In this document: positions 45,861 to 58,673 of the stretch, one piece after another
Layout: every line of letters begins with the position of its first letter
How positions within the stretch are numbered: the stretch's first letter is position 1
DNA from: Tubiluchus corallicola
Lineage: Eukaryota; Priapulida; Priapulimorpha; Priapulimorphida; Tubiluchidae
Length of the DNA: 64,000 bases
Direction of reading: 5' to 3'
NCBI GenBank assembly: GCA_030141605.1
Contig: JAQGDQ010002366.1
Coordinates: 132,660-196,659, forward strand
Program-made: the position numbers and the translations under genes
Notes under the pieces: generated by a model
What the model saw: the letters and a program-made list of their open reading frames with translations, nothing else
Databases searched by the model: none
Told to the model about the DNA's origin: nothing

Positions 45861-47302
45861 CTTATGTCTTGACTGGGTTTAGATCACTATAAACTGTAAT
45901 CTAAAAACTTCTGAAATTGAAAAAACCGATGGTAAGTCATTAATTCATATTAGCTGTCCATATTGCATCTCTCGGTTATGTAACACTTGATTCTTGGCAA
46001 AGAATTTCGTGGTAAGTACCTGTCATACGTTTAAGTAAATTTTCCTGTATATACTTGGTAGTTAGCTGTAAACCTCTTTGTAAGCAACACATTTCTTTGT
46101 TGTTATGCATTGTTTTTAAACTTTCAAAGCCAATTCAAGGTTGAATTAGCAAAAGGGCTTGGGCTTGATGCTATGAATAACATTGTTTTATGTAAGGGAT
46201 TGTCTCTTTTGAAGTCAACTAATTATTGGCTTTTTCTTGTGATTTTCTTCAATCTTAATAAGATACATGTAGAACTTACGATAAAATAATGCAAAATACT
46301 TGCTTCTATGTCATTTCAATGGTGAGATCTTATTCCCTAATTTTGGGAGTTTTTTGACGCAAAGTTAATGATATGTATCTGAAAATTGTAACTCAATATT
46401 TTTGGGAGGAGCTCTTGGTTTAGGGTTCATTTGATTTAATGTGAAATTCTCGGTTTGCTTTATCTATTTAAATTGCATGCTGCACTTATAAAATGACTAC
46501 AACAGTGCTAGCATATTTGGAAAACTTTGTCAAGCACTGTGTTTCTTTTTGAAATTTTGCACAAATAAATAGCTTGTAATCAGTTCTTGACACAGCAAAA
46601 ATAGTTGTGGTAATTTACTTTGCATTGGTATGTTAATCACTAATTTTGCCTTAAAACCAGAAAACATGGCGTCAAATTAAACTAGTTTATTATGCGAGAA
46701 TTCTACAACACAAAAGTATGAAGGAATGCAAAATATGTACAGTCAAGTGATAATCTGGAAATGTGAAAGCGAGAATCTGAGATTAATCTGAGAATACGAG
46801 AATAAACTCGAGCGGCCAGCTCCGCCTTATATATCAGTGCAAATGAACAATGTAGAAACTACTACGAGCATCGCTTATAGAAAATTCTCGAATCTTCTAC
46901 AAGGTAAGAAGATTGTTTTACTATACTATAGAATATTCCAGATCTCCACAACAATATATATATTTATATAGGCTATTCTTCATTCTCTATAATAATAATA
47001 CATATGATTTTTTTAGCATAATGTTTGCAACAGTTTTATATTAGTACATTTGTTACATGAACGAACATGATTCAATAAACCTACATTGTTTTTTGACTGA
47101 AAATCTGTCAGTAATGAATGCATGTGCACAAACAATGTGGATAGGCATTACGACATTTCATCTGTCCCGATTTTACTTGTTTTTAATGAGTTACTCAGCG
47201 GCATTTACAACTCAGCACAAAATTTTCTGTTGCAATTTTTTGAGCCACCTATGATGTTATTATCAGACCTCAAGTTTTCTGTTACTAATGTTCTGCACGT
47301 AG
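45861..47302. other. Intron, nothing recognised
   Basis: No element recognised. Open frames that run into exon o from 47057 and 47122 start in the intron and are not separate genes. Confidence 0.5.
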
Positions 47303-47384
47303 GTTCCCGCATTTGCTGTGGAATGGTCAAGTTCTTACAACAATGTTGGACATTTTACAGATTTTGTCTGAATCACTTGAATCA
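47303..47384 (+). CDS. PI4KA: PI4KA exon o
   Basis: 82 nt, residues 610-637: [20 protein letters not shown] then ILSESLES. Family: [26 protein letters not shown]. Acceptor CGTAG, donor GTAAGT. It ends in phase 0. Confidence 0.97.
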
Positions 47385-47644
47385 GTAAGTTGTAAACAAA
47401 TTTTATCTAATCTATGCAGATGATGACTCATTAAAAATGTGCAGATGTTGGCGTTGTTAAGTTTCAACATTGCCACTAAACTATGTTCTAAAAATTATAT
47501 TTTTAAAGTTGCTATTTAAACTCAAGTGCAAAAGTGCAAATATTTTTGCTAACTAATTTTCACACTTTTACATATGTAGTGGTGACATAAGAATTTAATT
47601 TTCTAAAGTAGCTATATAAAGGTTTAATTTCTATGTACCTGTAG

Positions 47645-47728
47645 AATCCAAATCAAGTTAGTGGAGAAATCCAGGTCGCAAATATTCCATACACACTTAC
47701 TTTGATGGATACACTGGAGGCAAGAGAA
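47645..47728 (+). CDS. PI4KA: PI4KA exon p
   Basis: 84 nt, residues 638-665: NPNQVSGEIQVANIPYTLTL then MDTLEARE. It matches the family IPDAPYRITVPDTYEARE. Acceptor TGTAG, donor GTAAGT. Phase 0 at both ends. Confidence 0.94.
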
Positions 47729-48210
47729 GTAAGTTTTCTTGAAAGCTACCACAACTTTCACATTTCCGCTGTACTATAACAATACTTGCTGTTTTCTAAA
47801 CCACTACAAAAAGAATCATAACATGAAAGAATGGAATGTTGCTCATTGCTTAAATTGTAAACTGTGTGAAGTAAGTTCTTTGTTGAGTTAAAAACACAGT
47901 ATATTGTGACTAAGCTATAAGAGCAGTAGCTGTTCGCTAAAGGTAATTTTGAATATTCACATTTACAAAGAATACCCTGTTTCACATGCATCACTTGTAT
48001 CGAATGCAAAATAATGAACAGCTATGAACCTTATCAAGTGAATAACGAGACGTTTTTTATTGATTATATCACGAAGTCCGAAGACAGTCGGATGAAACGT
48101 AGAGCACCTCCCAACGAGTCAATTAACAAGTCAGTTAAATTTTCCTGTTTACATGTCGTTCTTGTGCTTGTTCTTGTTCTTGTTGTTAAATAAATATTGA
48201 TGCTTTGTAG

Positions 48211-48423
48211 AGCATTGTGAGGGATTTTTCGGCTCGTTGTCAAGGTATCGTACAAGAAGCTATGAAATGGGCACCTACAGCTACACGTTCTCACTTGCAA
48301 GAGTACCTTAGTCAAATAGAGAAGGACTGTGAGGGTTTATCTCAGCACACAGGTTTAGCTCTTGCTACAGAGAGCATTCTGAAATATGCTGGACTTAATA
48401 CTAATGCCTCTCCCTATGATAAG
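48211..48423 (+). CDS. PI4KA: PI4KA exon q
   Basis: 213 nt, residues 666-736: [39 protein letters not shown] and [20 protein letters not shown]. It is highly conserved in PI4KA. Acceptor TTGTAG, donor GTACAA. Phase 0. The open frame continues past the donor only because a CT repeat lacks stops. Confidence 0.97.
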
Positions 48424-48521
48424 GTACAAAGTAGTAAAGAGATACTTTTGAAAATCCTGAAGTTTGAACATTGTTTGATCTATGTACCTTTTCTAAATAG
48501 GCTATCTCTCCCTCCCTTCCC

Positions 48522-49018
<497 letters not shown>

Positions 49019-49263
49019 GGCAGTTTGGCTGTCTCATTGTCTTACTGAAATCAAAAACTTTGACTAAATCACAAGTAATAGTTAATATTCATAAACTTTA
49101 TCACATAACTTTTTCAACTAGTTTCTTAAAGAGTCGAATATTAATGAATTGGATTATTAGTTATTTCTAAGAAACAGATATTTATAAAGTGTTTCTTTTT
49201 TAATCTTAATATGGAATCATAAATTGCAGAACAATATTTGCTATAGCAAGTTTATTTTTTTAG

Positions 49264-49356
49264 ACTGCTACTATAGCTAAGCGCCCATCATGTGTTACAA
49301 AAGATCTGTCAAGTTTTGTTTCTGGACTGAGTATTAGGAACAGATTTTCTGGCGAG
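49264..49356 (+). CDS. PI4KA: PI4KA exon r
   Basis: 93 nt, residues 737-767: TATIAKRPSCVTKDLSSFVS then GLSIRNRFSGE. Family: [28 protein letters not shown]. Acceptor TTTTAG, donor GTGAGA. Phase 0. Confidence 0.96.
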
Positions 49357-49570
49357 GTGAGATGTTATATGTTAATAATGAAGCTGTGTAATTACAGGCA
49401 ATTTACACCATAAGGTTTCACACACTATGGTATTAAGTTACCTAATTATTTGAATACCAAAGGGGTTTCTCTAGAAGTTTAATGCCTGATTTTGCTAACA
49501 TGGTCTTTATGTTATTAATTGTCCTCTTAGTCCTCTTATATTTAATTAAATTTTAGCACTATCCCCTCGT

Positions 49571-50597
49571 CAAGGCTGCCAATATGGTACTGTATGAAAA
49601 AATACCATATCGTACAGGTCTGCAAAATCGAATCGTACCGTTATTTTGTACCAAATTGCATACTTAGTGCACGTAGGATCTACATACTAATGACATAAAA
49701 ATGAATTTGAAAATGATAAATTTATCAATTCTTATTATATAAAATAATCAATTCTATAAAAATAGAACTGCTGTTTGAACTGCCATACTATTTATTCTAG
49801 TTATAAAAAACTGTGCCGTTATGTACAAGATATATATTTATTTATTTTCAGCTATCTTTTACTTAATTAATAACTTTGTGTCAGACACGATGCATTAGGC
49901 CTATTAACTAGTTTCTAATGGTTGTTTTAAACTATGTGCTCACTAGTGATAAACCTTTACTCTTAATTCAAATTTAAAGTGTCCTACATAAACATCTGCT
50001 AAGGATAACACACACTTCAACAATCTAGCAAATTTGCTTTAAGCTGAATGACTTGATTTGCAGATAACGTATTTGTTTACACAGACAATGACAGTTTCTA
50101 TAGTCACTAAATGCTGTGGCAACACGAGTTATTATGTTAGGTCGGATTTGAAATTTTTTTTGGTTAAGCAAACTTTTAACTCAGGCAATGTTCAGCTATC
50201 AAATGTTTTGCAGGGATTGGCAAAGTTCTTAATTTGTTTAAAAATAATCAAAACAATAGATATCAAGTGTGGGAAGCAATCTACCCAGTTTATAAATAAC
50301 AATAAACGTAAATGACAACTAAACAACTTGCCACATTTGCACCCAAAGCAAACCAGTCTAGCTGTTTTGATTGTGTGTGCTCTGTGTTGATTAGGGGAGA
50401 ACAATAAGACCCCATCCATCAGCAAAACAAGTCATCACATTGAGTTGCTGTCAATGGAACAGTTACAAGAAGCTTAGGGAAAATGGTGTGGAAAAGATTC
50501 CATAAAGGTGCGGCAAAAGCACGAAAAAATACAGTAATTCTGTACCATACCATACTTTTCAGAATTTTTTTCATATCGTACCATACAGCCAGCTTTG
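49571..50597. mobile_element. hAT-like MITE (1027 bp)
   Basis: The left end CAAGGCTGCCAATATGGTAC and the right end, complement CAAAGCTGGCTGTATGGTAC, align over about 30 bp including a TATGAAAAAA run. Flanking 8-mers cccctcgt and ccactagt match at six of eight. GGTAC/GTACC words recur near both ends. No transposase frame was found; short frames around 50058-50601 are spurious. Confidence 0.75.
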
Positions 50598-51343
50598 CCA
50601 CTAGTCAAGCTAGAGGCTTGTCCAATAATTTATTAACTCTACCATGTGAGTTTTGGTCTTTTGGCTATTGTCTGTATTGTGACCACCTCCTGATCCTATG
50701 ACTGACAGTTTGCAGTGCCTTAAAATGTTCATATTTTTCTATTTCCTACTTGACAGAACCATTGCCAAGTAATAATAAGTATATATATCTTGCAATCTGC
50801 AAATTTTATACTTTATTTAGCACATTATTATACTGGCTTATCCTGAAAATCATGTAAGCAGCAGTGTTTAAGTGGCATTTTACACTACAAAAAGTAGGAG
50901 CAAAGTCAGTTAAATAATTGAATGATTAATAATAAGTAAATAGTGGATTTTATTAAAAAGCTATTTGCCATATCAGCAATAACTGAATGCAAGGTGTGAG
51001 GGTGATAAAAATATAGATGATAAAAAGTTTATTAAACAATAAGATACAAAATTATTTAAGAAACATTGCTTGCTAGAAAAAAGAGAAAAATGACATCACA
51101 AAATCCATCAAATAGTTTAAAAGCAAATTTGACAATAGATTATTTTACTGTTATAATTCAGAAAGAAGTTTGACATTACTATTTTGGTTTTAGTTACTAC
51201 AGGCATTGCCGAACAGTTCAAATTTTAAACGTGACAGATTTGTTGTTAAGTGTTTGTGGTAGAGCAAATTTTATTTTTCTAGCCGCAGTTAAGAATTTTA
51301 TCTTATGTTTAAGTATTTTTATACAGCATTCCATATTGTTCAG
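50598..51343. other. Intron, nothing recognised
   Basis: AT-rich intron up to the exon s acceptor. Confidence 0.5.
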
Positions 51344-51440
51344 GTATCAGGCTTAAGAGAAGCTTTTATGAAAAGTGCTAACGAGAAGCACTTAGTTCAG
51401 CATCTATGCAGGGAGCTTGATATTTGTTGCAAACATCATG
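51344..51440 (+). CDS. PI4KA: PI4KA exon s
   Basis: 97 nt, residues 768-799 plus a split codon: VSGLREAFMKSANEKHLVQH then LCRELDICCKHH. It is less conserved than its neighbours, as expected of this part of the family, but phase and position between exons r and t are exact. Acceptor TTCAG, donor GTAAGT. Confidence 0.88.
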
Positions 51441-51699
51441 GTAAGTGTTATGTTTTAATACTGATACAGCTGTAGTGTTACAGGCTATCATTCTAAGAAC
51501 TTTCATAGAGCATTCTTAATGACCTTTTCCTCTTGTTTTTGGCTCCTAAAACATACTGTAATTGCCTTATTAGAATGTATTTGGAGATAAAAATGGCACT
51601 AGTAGTGCAAACAGATACCTACGCTCTCAGCACCAGTAGAGCAAGAGACTAGGTCAAGTTGACAGTTAGGTGTTCCTTGATAGTTTGTACGAGTAAATT

Positions 51700-52110
51700 T
51701 TGACTCTGAATGCTGCAAAAACCCAGTAACAACGCACTTACTGATGTCTCCATAGCTTCTTACATAAGACCAAGTAATACAGTGCGGGATCCAACTGTTT
51801 CTAGATTCAAGCATTTATGCGATAACTACGATGAACGCTCAGTTTGGAAAGCTGTTAACTGGAAAGAAAGCTTAGATGCTGATATCTCCAAAAAACTGAG
51901 TGACCTTGTGTTTAAACTTCACTGCAAATCTTTGTTATGTCTTCCTCACAATGAACCCCACTGCATTGTTCAGATAAGTCTGATTGCCACTATACTCCTG
52001 TTCTGCATGACAAGTTTTTGGAATTTGAAGTGTCTACTGTTCTTAGTAGTCTATATGACTGCGCAGCTGGACTGAATAGCATCTATCCTGGGGTTTTTAA
52101 ATTTGTACCA
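51700..52110 (+). mobile_element. LINE linker fragment (pre-RT region)
   Basis: The + frame reads HLCDNYDERSVWKAVNWKES, then LSDLVFKLHCKSLLCLP. After frameshifts it gives YTPVLHDKFLEFEV and SLYDCAAGLNSIYPGVFKFV. W-KAINW, a PVLD-like stretch and the AAGLDxIxPxxxK block are the segment just before the RT in several LINE families. No RT follows. Confidence 0.65.
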
Positions 52111-52513
52111 CCTGCAATATATTAAACATTATGTTATTTAGTGCACTTTCCATGCTTTGATAAACTTTCATGTGTTATATGTGTTTACAAAATTTCTCTT
52201 ACAAATAGAACTTCATTAAGGCTATATTATTTATAAAAAGTTGTATACGCACTCACACGCACACACACAGTAAACAGTTGTCTAAGATGCCTGTTTTTGT
52301 TTTGTGAAGATTCACTAAATAGATTAACATAAATAGACGCACGTTCCTGGAAATAGCTTTTACTTATGTAACAGAAAAAATTTCCAAACAAAACTTCAGC
52401 TTTAGCATCTGTACAAACATATTGCATTGTGACAAATTAAAATTTCTGTCTTTAAATTTCATAACAAATAAAGTGCACAAGTGGAAAGGTCACAATATAT
52501 TTTTTATTTGCAG

Positions 52514-52701
52514 ATGAGAGTGGTTTTCGTAACAGTATATTTCGAGTGTGTGCACTTCTTATAGCAACGGAGCATTTGAACCGTCAGCTTTTGCATGCCC
52601 TCTGTTATGCACCTGTAAAGTTATTTACTGAAGCAGCAATGGAATCAGCTATTGAGTGCTGGCAATGGGTCTTAGCTGCTCGTCCTAATTTTGAGCTGCA
52701 G
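52514..52701 (+). CDS. PI4KA: PI4KA exon t
   Basis: 188 nt, residues 800-862: ESGFRNSIFRVCALLIATEH, LNRQLLHALCYAPVKLFTEA and AIECWQWVLAARPNFELQ. Family: LLHHLCWGPLRMF and ALACWEWLLAGK. Acceptor TTGCAG, donor GTTTGC. It ends in phase 0. Confidence 0.96.
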
Positions 52702-53853
52702 GTTTGCATTTACTGTTAACTTGTGTCTTAAAACAAATGCAGAAATTTCTTATTTGCAATATGATATGTCTGAAGACAAATGACTCTAAAGATAACGTAA
52801 TAAAATTGCTTATTTTATGTGCCTTCAGCATGTAAATATCTTTATCTGTATCAGCTAACAGCTATGTTCTAGAAGCAAAAGCTAAGTATATTGACCTAGG
52901 TAGGATGTCGCGCATTATTAATTTTCTGTTTATCTTGGCTATAAGCTGACTTCAGTATCAATCTGTTGACATCGTTAAACAAGCAAACAAACAGTACGTA
53001 GAATAGTTGGACATTCTACAGTATGCGCCGCTTAATAGACTCACGGTTAATAGACTCTTGCTTAATTGACTCAAAAACACCTGGTACGGGCCGCTTCTAT
53101 TCTAATGTACGTAAAAACTGTTGGTATTTGACTCAAATAACTCCGCATAATTGACTCAATATATTTGCTTCACATACTTCAATAAGACACTTTCGTGTGA
53201 CTAATAAGCTTTTATGACTTTTATATCATCTTAGTTCGCTTTTGTCCTATAAATATACACGGAAAAAATCATGTTAAGTACCGTTTTGTTTGTAAGCAGG
53301 AACGTTTGTCCTTTGCTAATATGCTAGCATAATGGTTTCCTTTGACCCGCAGGTCCACTGCAATTAACCTCGTCACCCAAGAATTCCTGGAAGCTAAGCA
53401 TTTAATTACTTGCCTAGCACAGTTTGCTTTTGATTTTTTTTATTTATTTATTAAATATATCCACAATGATCATTACAGCATTGTACATAAAAGTATTTAA
53501 TAACATATTTAGTATTATGTACACAAGATGCCAAGCCGCAAATGACCCGTGGGGTACTCAAGAAGTAATTACTTGTTTAGAGCACCCCAAAAGAATGTGG
53601 ACTGAGTGTAATAGAAAAGAGCAGTAAAGGAGTAGAAAGAAAGGTTAATAGAGAATAGAAAGAAGGAGAAAGATGTGATGGTATCTGTATGAAGTAACGT
53701 GAACTATAGAAATGTAAAAATTGACATAGCCAGCAACGCAATGGATTCCGACAGGGACAGCAGCGTAATTAATCAAATTGATTTATTCTGTATAATTAGA
53801 AAAGATTTCACTTTTAAGATTGCTTTTGAAGCTATTTATAGATTAAGAATTTT

Positions 53854-55200
53854 TTATGTATTCGTTGATGTTATTCCAAAGTCTAGGGCCAGTGTTAGTG
53901 ATGAAGTGCCTTGCCGCATCAGCCCTGCAGTACGAAATTCGTTAAATCTTGTTGAGTAATGACTTACGTTAATAGATAATGGGTTTAAAAAGAAAGCGCG
54001 GTGAAGTTTATGTTTAGTTTTGTAGATGTAAACAGCGGTATTCAGGTTTATTAACTCATTTAGCACTAGGATAGAATAATTCTTAAAAAGATTAAGACCT
54101 ACGTGTTCACGCTTGTTCAAATTAGCTGTCAGTCTTATAAATTTACGTTGTAGAGAGTTTAGTTTAACTAGAGTTGAAGGGTAGGTGTGCCCCCAAAGTA
54201 TATTACAGTAGGTCAAGTATGGCACTACTAGACAATTATAAAGTGCGATTGGGTGTTCTTTAGTGAAACAATATTTAACTTGACTGATTAACCCGATGTT
54301 TTTAGCAATTTTAGAATGAATCATATTTAAGTGTGGTTTCCAATTTAGGTGTTCATTTAACATAACACCTAAGAACTTCATTTCGCTTACTTGTTCTACA
54401 GCATTACCATCAATTTTTATAATACTGTTCATATTTATAGGTTTGTTATGAGCTTTGAATAAAATGTATTTAGTTTTAGCTGAATTTAATGCTAATTTAC
54501 TGATTTTAAACCAGGCTGTAATTTTACTGAGTTCACTATTAATAATGTTAGTGTCAAGTAACTTGCTGTTGATCTTAAAAAAAAATACCTGTGTCATCAG
54601 CAAATTGGAAGACCTTTCCATTGTCAGTAATTCAGTTTTGTAAGTCATTAATGTTTATTAAAAACAACAGAGGTCCCAAAATAGATTTCTGGGGTACTCC
54701 GTGTGTGACTATTGCTTCATTGGAAAGAACATTGTTACATATGACTGCTTGAGTTCGGTCCTTGAGGTAATTAGCAAACCATGAAATGTATGCGACCCCT
54801 CTAATGCCATAGTGGAATAACTTATCTAACAGAATAGCATGATTAACTGTATCAAAGGCTTTAGAGAGATCGCAGAAAATGCCAATGGCAACAGCGTTTT
54901 GTTCTAATGAATTAATTACATTGTTTATTATATTTATTAGGGCTAGCTGTGTAGAACTACCCTTTCTAAAGCCATACTGATGATAATAAAGTACATTATG
55001 TATAGTCAAGTAGTCTAATAATCTTTTATGGACTATTTTTTCTAATATTTTAGAGAAAAAAGGTAATAATGATATAGGTCTATAGTTATTAATATCTAAG
55101 GAGTCTTTAGCATTAAACACAGGAAAAATTACTGATTTTTTAAGTTGATAATGAGCAATTGGTTATATACATTAAAGGAGCAGCTAAGTTATCAATTAAG
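53854..55200 (-). pseudogene. LINE reverse transcriptase remnant (CR1/Jockey-type)
   Basis: Reading down: LIDNLAAPLMYITNCSL, NNYRPISLLPFFSKILEKIV (RT fingers), HQYGFRKGSSTQLALI, FCDLSKAFDTVNHAILLDKL (palm) and GVPQKSILGPLLFLININDL. After a frameshift comes the catalytic FADD (54593-54604). Next are AKTKYILF, VEQVSEMKFLGVMLNEHLNW and the thumb ALYNCLVVPYLTYCNILWG, ending LALDFGITSTNT near 53854. Only a frameshift near FADD and a small loss near 55150 break it. Confidence 0.88.
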
Positions 55201-55204
55201 TCAA

Positions 55205-56361
55205 TTATGAGTTTGCGAAGGTTTGGATTTGGTCAGCTTTTGCACTTAGCCAGGAGTCCTGCATGGCTCTGAGCTTCTTTTGGACTTTTCTTTTGGCATT
55301 GGTGAAGGCAGTTCTCTTTAATGGACACTTGGGGTTGTTTATAAAAGCTCTGTGACATTGGTGCTTTTCATTTAGTAGGGTCTGGATGTGATCGTTGTTT
55401 TCTTCAAACCAGTCTTGGTGTTTTCTGGTGCATGGTCCAATGGTTTCTATTGCAGAGGAGTAAATGGCATCACTAAGGGCTTTCCATTGAGTTCCAGGGT
55501 CTAGATAACTATTATCCAATGCCTCTAATCTACCGTCCATGTCATTCATGAGTGATTGCCTGATGTTTTCCATTTTCAGCTTGGAGATATTCAGCCGCTT
55601 GGGTGCCCGTTTTCCCTGCGGTCTTCTTGAGGGGTGGATTCTGATGTTTAGTTTGTACAGTATAAGCCGGTGGTCTGTCCAACATTCTGCACCGCACATT
55701 GCCTTTGTTACTCGGACATCTTGTTTGTCTCTCTGCCTGACGATAAGATAATCTAGTAGATGCCACTTCTGTGATCGTGGATGTTTCCATGATGTTCTGT
55801 TTCGGTGGGAAAGACGCAATACAGAGTTGGTGATGAGCAACTCATGGGATGCATAAGTTTCCAGGAGCAGAAGTCCATTGTTGCAGTTACCGGTGCCGTT
55901 CTTTCATAAGATGCCTTTCCATGTGTCATGGTCTTTTCCAACTCTGGCATTGAAATCACCTAGTATGAGTAGTTTATCTGCTCGTGGGACTGCTGAGATG
56001 GCTTCATTTAGGTGGCCTCTGGGTTTGTCATTGTGGGTGCATATGCACTTATGATGGTGGCGTGTCTCTTTTTTGACAGTGGCAGTCGTAGTGTCATTAG
56101 TCTTTCGTTGATGCCTTTTGGTGGAGATTGCAATGTTTTTAGCAAAGATGTTTTGATGGCAAAACCCACGCCTGCCTCTAGTTTTTTGCCAATCCAGAAG
56201 AAGGTGTAGCCTATTTTGTTTTCTGGCAGTTGTCCCTCTTTGGCAAAGCGAGTTTCGCTGAGTGCAGCTATGTCGACATTATACCTAGCCAGCTCGCTAG
56301 GTATGAATGCTGTTCTTCTGGCTGGTCTGTCAGCTCCAATCTTTTCTTGCAGAGTGCGCAT
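55205..56361 (-). pseudogene. LINE endonuclease remnant of a different LINE family
   Basis: Minus frames read MRTLQEKIGADRPARRTAFI, DIAALSETRFAKEGQL, GVGFAIKTSLLKTLQSPPKG and ATIISAYAPTMTNPEA (56361-56008). After a frameshift come LLITNSVLRLSHRNRTSWKH, KAMCGAECWTDHRLILYKLN (S-D-H seen as TDH) and a linker to QTFANS (55840-55205). This is the widespread LINE type often misannotated as craniofacial development protein 2. Its own RT (HRGISLL-type, family knowledge) is not here. Confidence 0.85.
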
Positions 56362-57075
56362 ATTCCATGCGCCAAGTGTTAGCGGTTTTCTCCGCTCGTT
56401 TCTTTCCTTTCGTTGTTTCTTACCGCTAGGTTGGGATCCCCGCCAGCCGCGTCGTGCTAGCCAGGGTGAGGTGAAGCAGGCAGTGTTTGGGGCACCTTTT
56501 CTAGCCCTTTCCCCATGCTAAGGGAGAAGCAGTGCAATCCTGAAGAGGGCTGCTTCGTCGCTCAGGTGGCTGCCGAATTCCAACGCTGCTTCGGTGGAAA
56601 GCGAGCCTATGGCCTGAGCCGCCGTCAGCCTCACTCTCTCGTCCACGCCCTTCTTTACCCAGTGGCATGACATAGTCGAGATGACTGGAGATGGGTCCAG
56701 ATGCAGTAGATGACCATCAGCATCTCCAGTGCCTTGCTGTGCCCTGTTTGCACTCCACAGCACTTCGCTGTGACTGCCTTCTTGCCCATTGAACCAGACA
56801 CGTTTCTTCCGCGCTTTCCGCCAGCCTCAGTCTTCGTGTATTTGGGATAGGCATATCCCACCCTCAGGCAGAGCCCTTGAATTCACTCACGTGGTTTGGC
56901 CGGTCATTCAAAACCGTTGCCCGAGGTGTGGCCACTGCCATACACAAGCAGTATCCGTGGAACCATACGTGAGCTAGATACAGGAGTGGGAATCAAGTAG
57001 GATCCAGGCCATCCCAATAGGGAGTGACTGCCTTTCACCGTGAGGTACCATCCCTCCTCTCGTACCCTACACCCT
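56362..57075 (-). mobile_element. LINE 5' leader region
   Basis: GC-richer sequence upstream of the endonuclease. Minus frames such as GGKRGRNVSGSMGKKAVTAK and GHSKALEMLMVIYCIWTHL occur, but I cannot assign a domain. It is attributed to the same LINE by position and base composition. Confidence 0.6.
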
Positions 57076-57209
57076 TTTGCAGTGCATAAGTAAGCTGGTG
57101 ACTCATACTTCTATACCAGTAATACTACACCCAACAGTTAATAAGTTCAGTTGGTTAATTGGGTCAAAACACTTCGGTCCCAAAGTGTGTCTATTAAGCG
57201 GTGCTGCTG

Positions 57210-58673
57210 ATATTAACTATCAGTATATTTATGTTGTAGACTTGATAAGTTTCAGTTTAGGGATTAATTCGATATAATATAGTCAATATAGAGCTTACAA
57301 GCAGATGTTTTCTATGCAATAAATCAACTTTTACATCAAGCTTGACTCTTATTATGAGCTTTTACAGTATAAAATGTTGCAGCAAATAAAAATGTTATAT
57401 TTATTATACTAGAAATTTAGCATAAAGCTTATTTCATTTGATTTTTATCTCTCCGTTGATCACCATTGCAAATTTTAACAAACGCCATTTTTTCATTGCA
57501 TTACAAGACAAATGACATAAACTGAGCGCTGACGATAGTGTATTTCTTTACGCATAGGTACATAGGTATATAGGTACAGAATGTAACCATTGGTTGGCCT
57601 TTATGGTTTTAACCCTGGCTTACTGACTCCATAAGTAGGTACATGTCCTTACATAAAAATATGTGATCACTGTTGTATATTTTATGGCTTCTTTAAATGC
57701 TATTACTTTCAAGTGGAGTTATACGGTCAAAACACTGTTTCACTGTAAGCTGCTGGCTGCTCTACTGACATTCACTTTGTTGGACATCGCGAGTTCTTAT
57801 AGTAATTGCATAAACCTCTGGATGGTTGTACCTCAAATTCGAAAATAAATTTGTTGTTGAACTGCATACTGTACTGATTTCTTTCTGACTGCAGGTGGTT
57901 GTGCTGGTAAAAATCTGTCCTAGTACCTTCCAAATGCAGCTTTGAGCACTCAACTTTTTAACAATAATTGAATTAAAATTCTGGTTCATTTTTGCAAGAT
58001 AGTGTGACTCAAAATTCATCTATGCCTGTAAACATTGAATTAACATTGGGGCTTTTTTGATTGAGTCACACAATACGCATAGCTTTTTTGTGCCTATTAT
58101 GATAGGAGGGTTGGATGCTTCAAGAGCAGTTGTTAGGTGATCACCTTTTAATTATAATCAATTCTCTAGTACATTTGTGAAATTTTAAAATTCATTGTCA
58201 ACCTGAATAAATGATATGGAAAGCTTTGTAAACCTTAGCCTGCAACTTACTCATAACTGGCTGGGTAAGTAGCAACTCCTCTCCCAAAATGCAGTAAGCA
58301 CTACTGTACCTCACTACTGCATGTGCTGTCTAAACAATCATTTAGTGTCTAGACACAAATTTAAGTGCCACACAGATAAAACAATTATCTTGATTGAGCT
58401 GGATAGTAGCGCTGGAATAAAAATTGCATCTTAGGCTTGAGGTATGGGCCATATGGGTGAAGTAATAATTTTACGTTTTTAGGTTTATTGCTATGACTTG
58501 CGACAACTTGAAACTTTAAGCTTGTACACAAGTTTAGACTTCATAGCCTGTGTAGTAATAGTTTATTTCAAAATTATACTTGAACCTAACAAACTTGTGA
58601 AAATTTATCATATAACATAAAAATTTAGTATCAACATTGAAGAATAGTAATTGGGCTTATAATACTTAAGAAT
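57210..58673. other. Intron, nothing recognised
   Basis: AT-rich intron between two composite elements. Short frames at 57663-58019 on both strands overlap and are spurious. Confidence 0.5.

Larger units (their letters stand above)
53433..57075 (-). mobile_element. Chimeric LINE inside the pogo-like element
   Basis: On the minus strand, a GC-richer 5' part (57075-55205: leader plus APE endonuclease) runs directly into an AT-rich 3' part (about 55200-53433: RT and tail). The 3' end is an A-rich TAAA tail, seen as TTTTTTTTATTTATTTA at about 53433. A candidate 6-bp duplication CTTTTG lies at both outer edges, which would make the whole a single insertion. Frameshifts show it is dead. Confidence 0.75.
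53019..57209. mobile_element. pogo-like transposon ends holding a LINE insertion
   Basis: Left end after TA: CAGTATGCGCCGCTTAATAG. The right end, complement, reads CAGCAGCACCGCTTAATAG. The inner left part has repeated TTAATAGACTC / TAATTGACTC words; the inner right part matches the solo end at 39403-39518. Transposon sequence occupies about 53019-53432 and 57075-57209, and between them lies a LINE. No transposase remains. Confidence 0.7.

Noticed and set aside
56216-56977. Plus-strand frames in the GC-richer block
   Set aside because: They are opposite-strand shadows of the minus-strand LINE endonuclease and leader.
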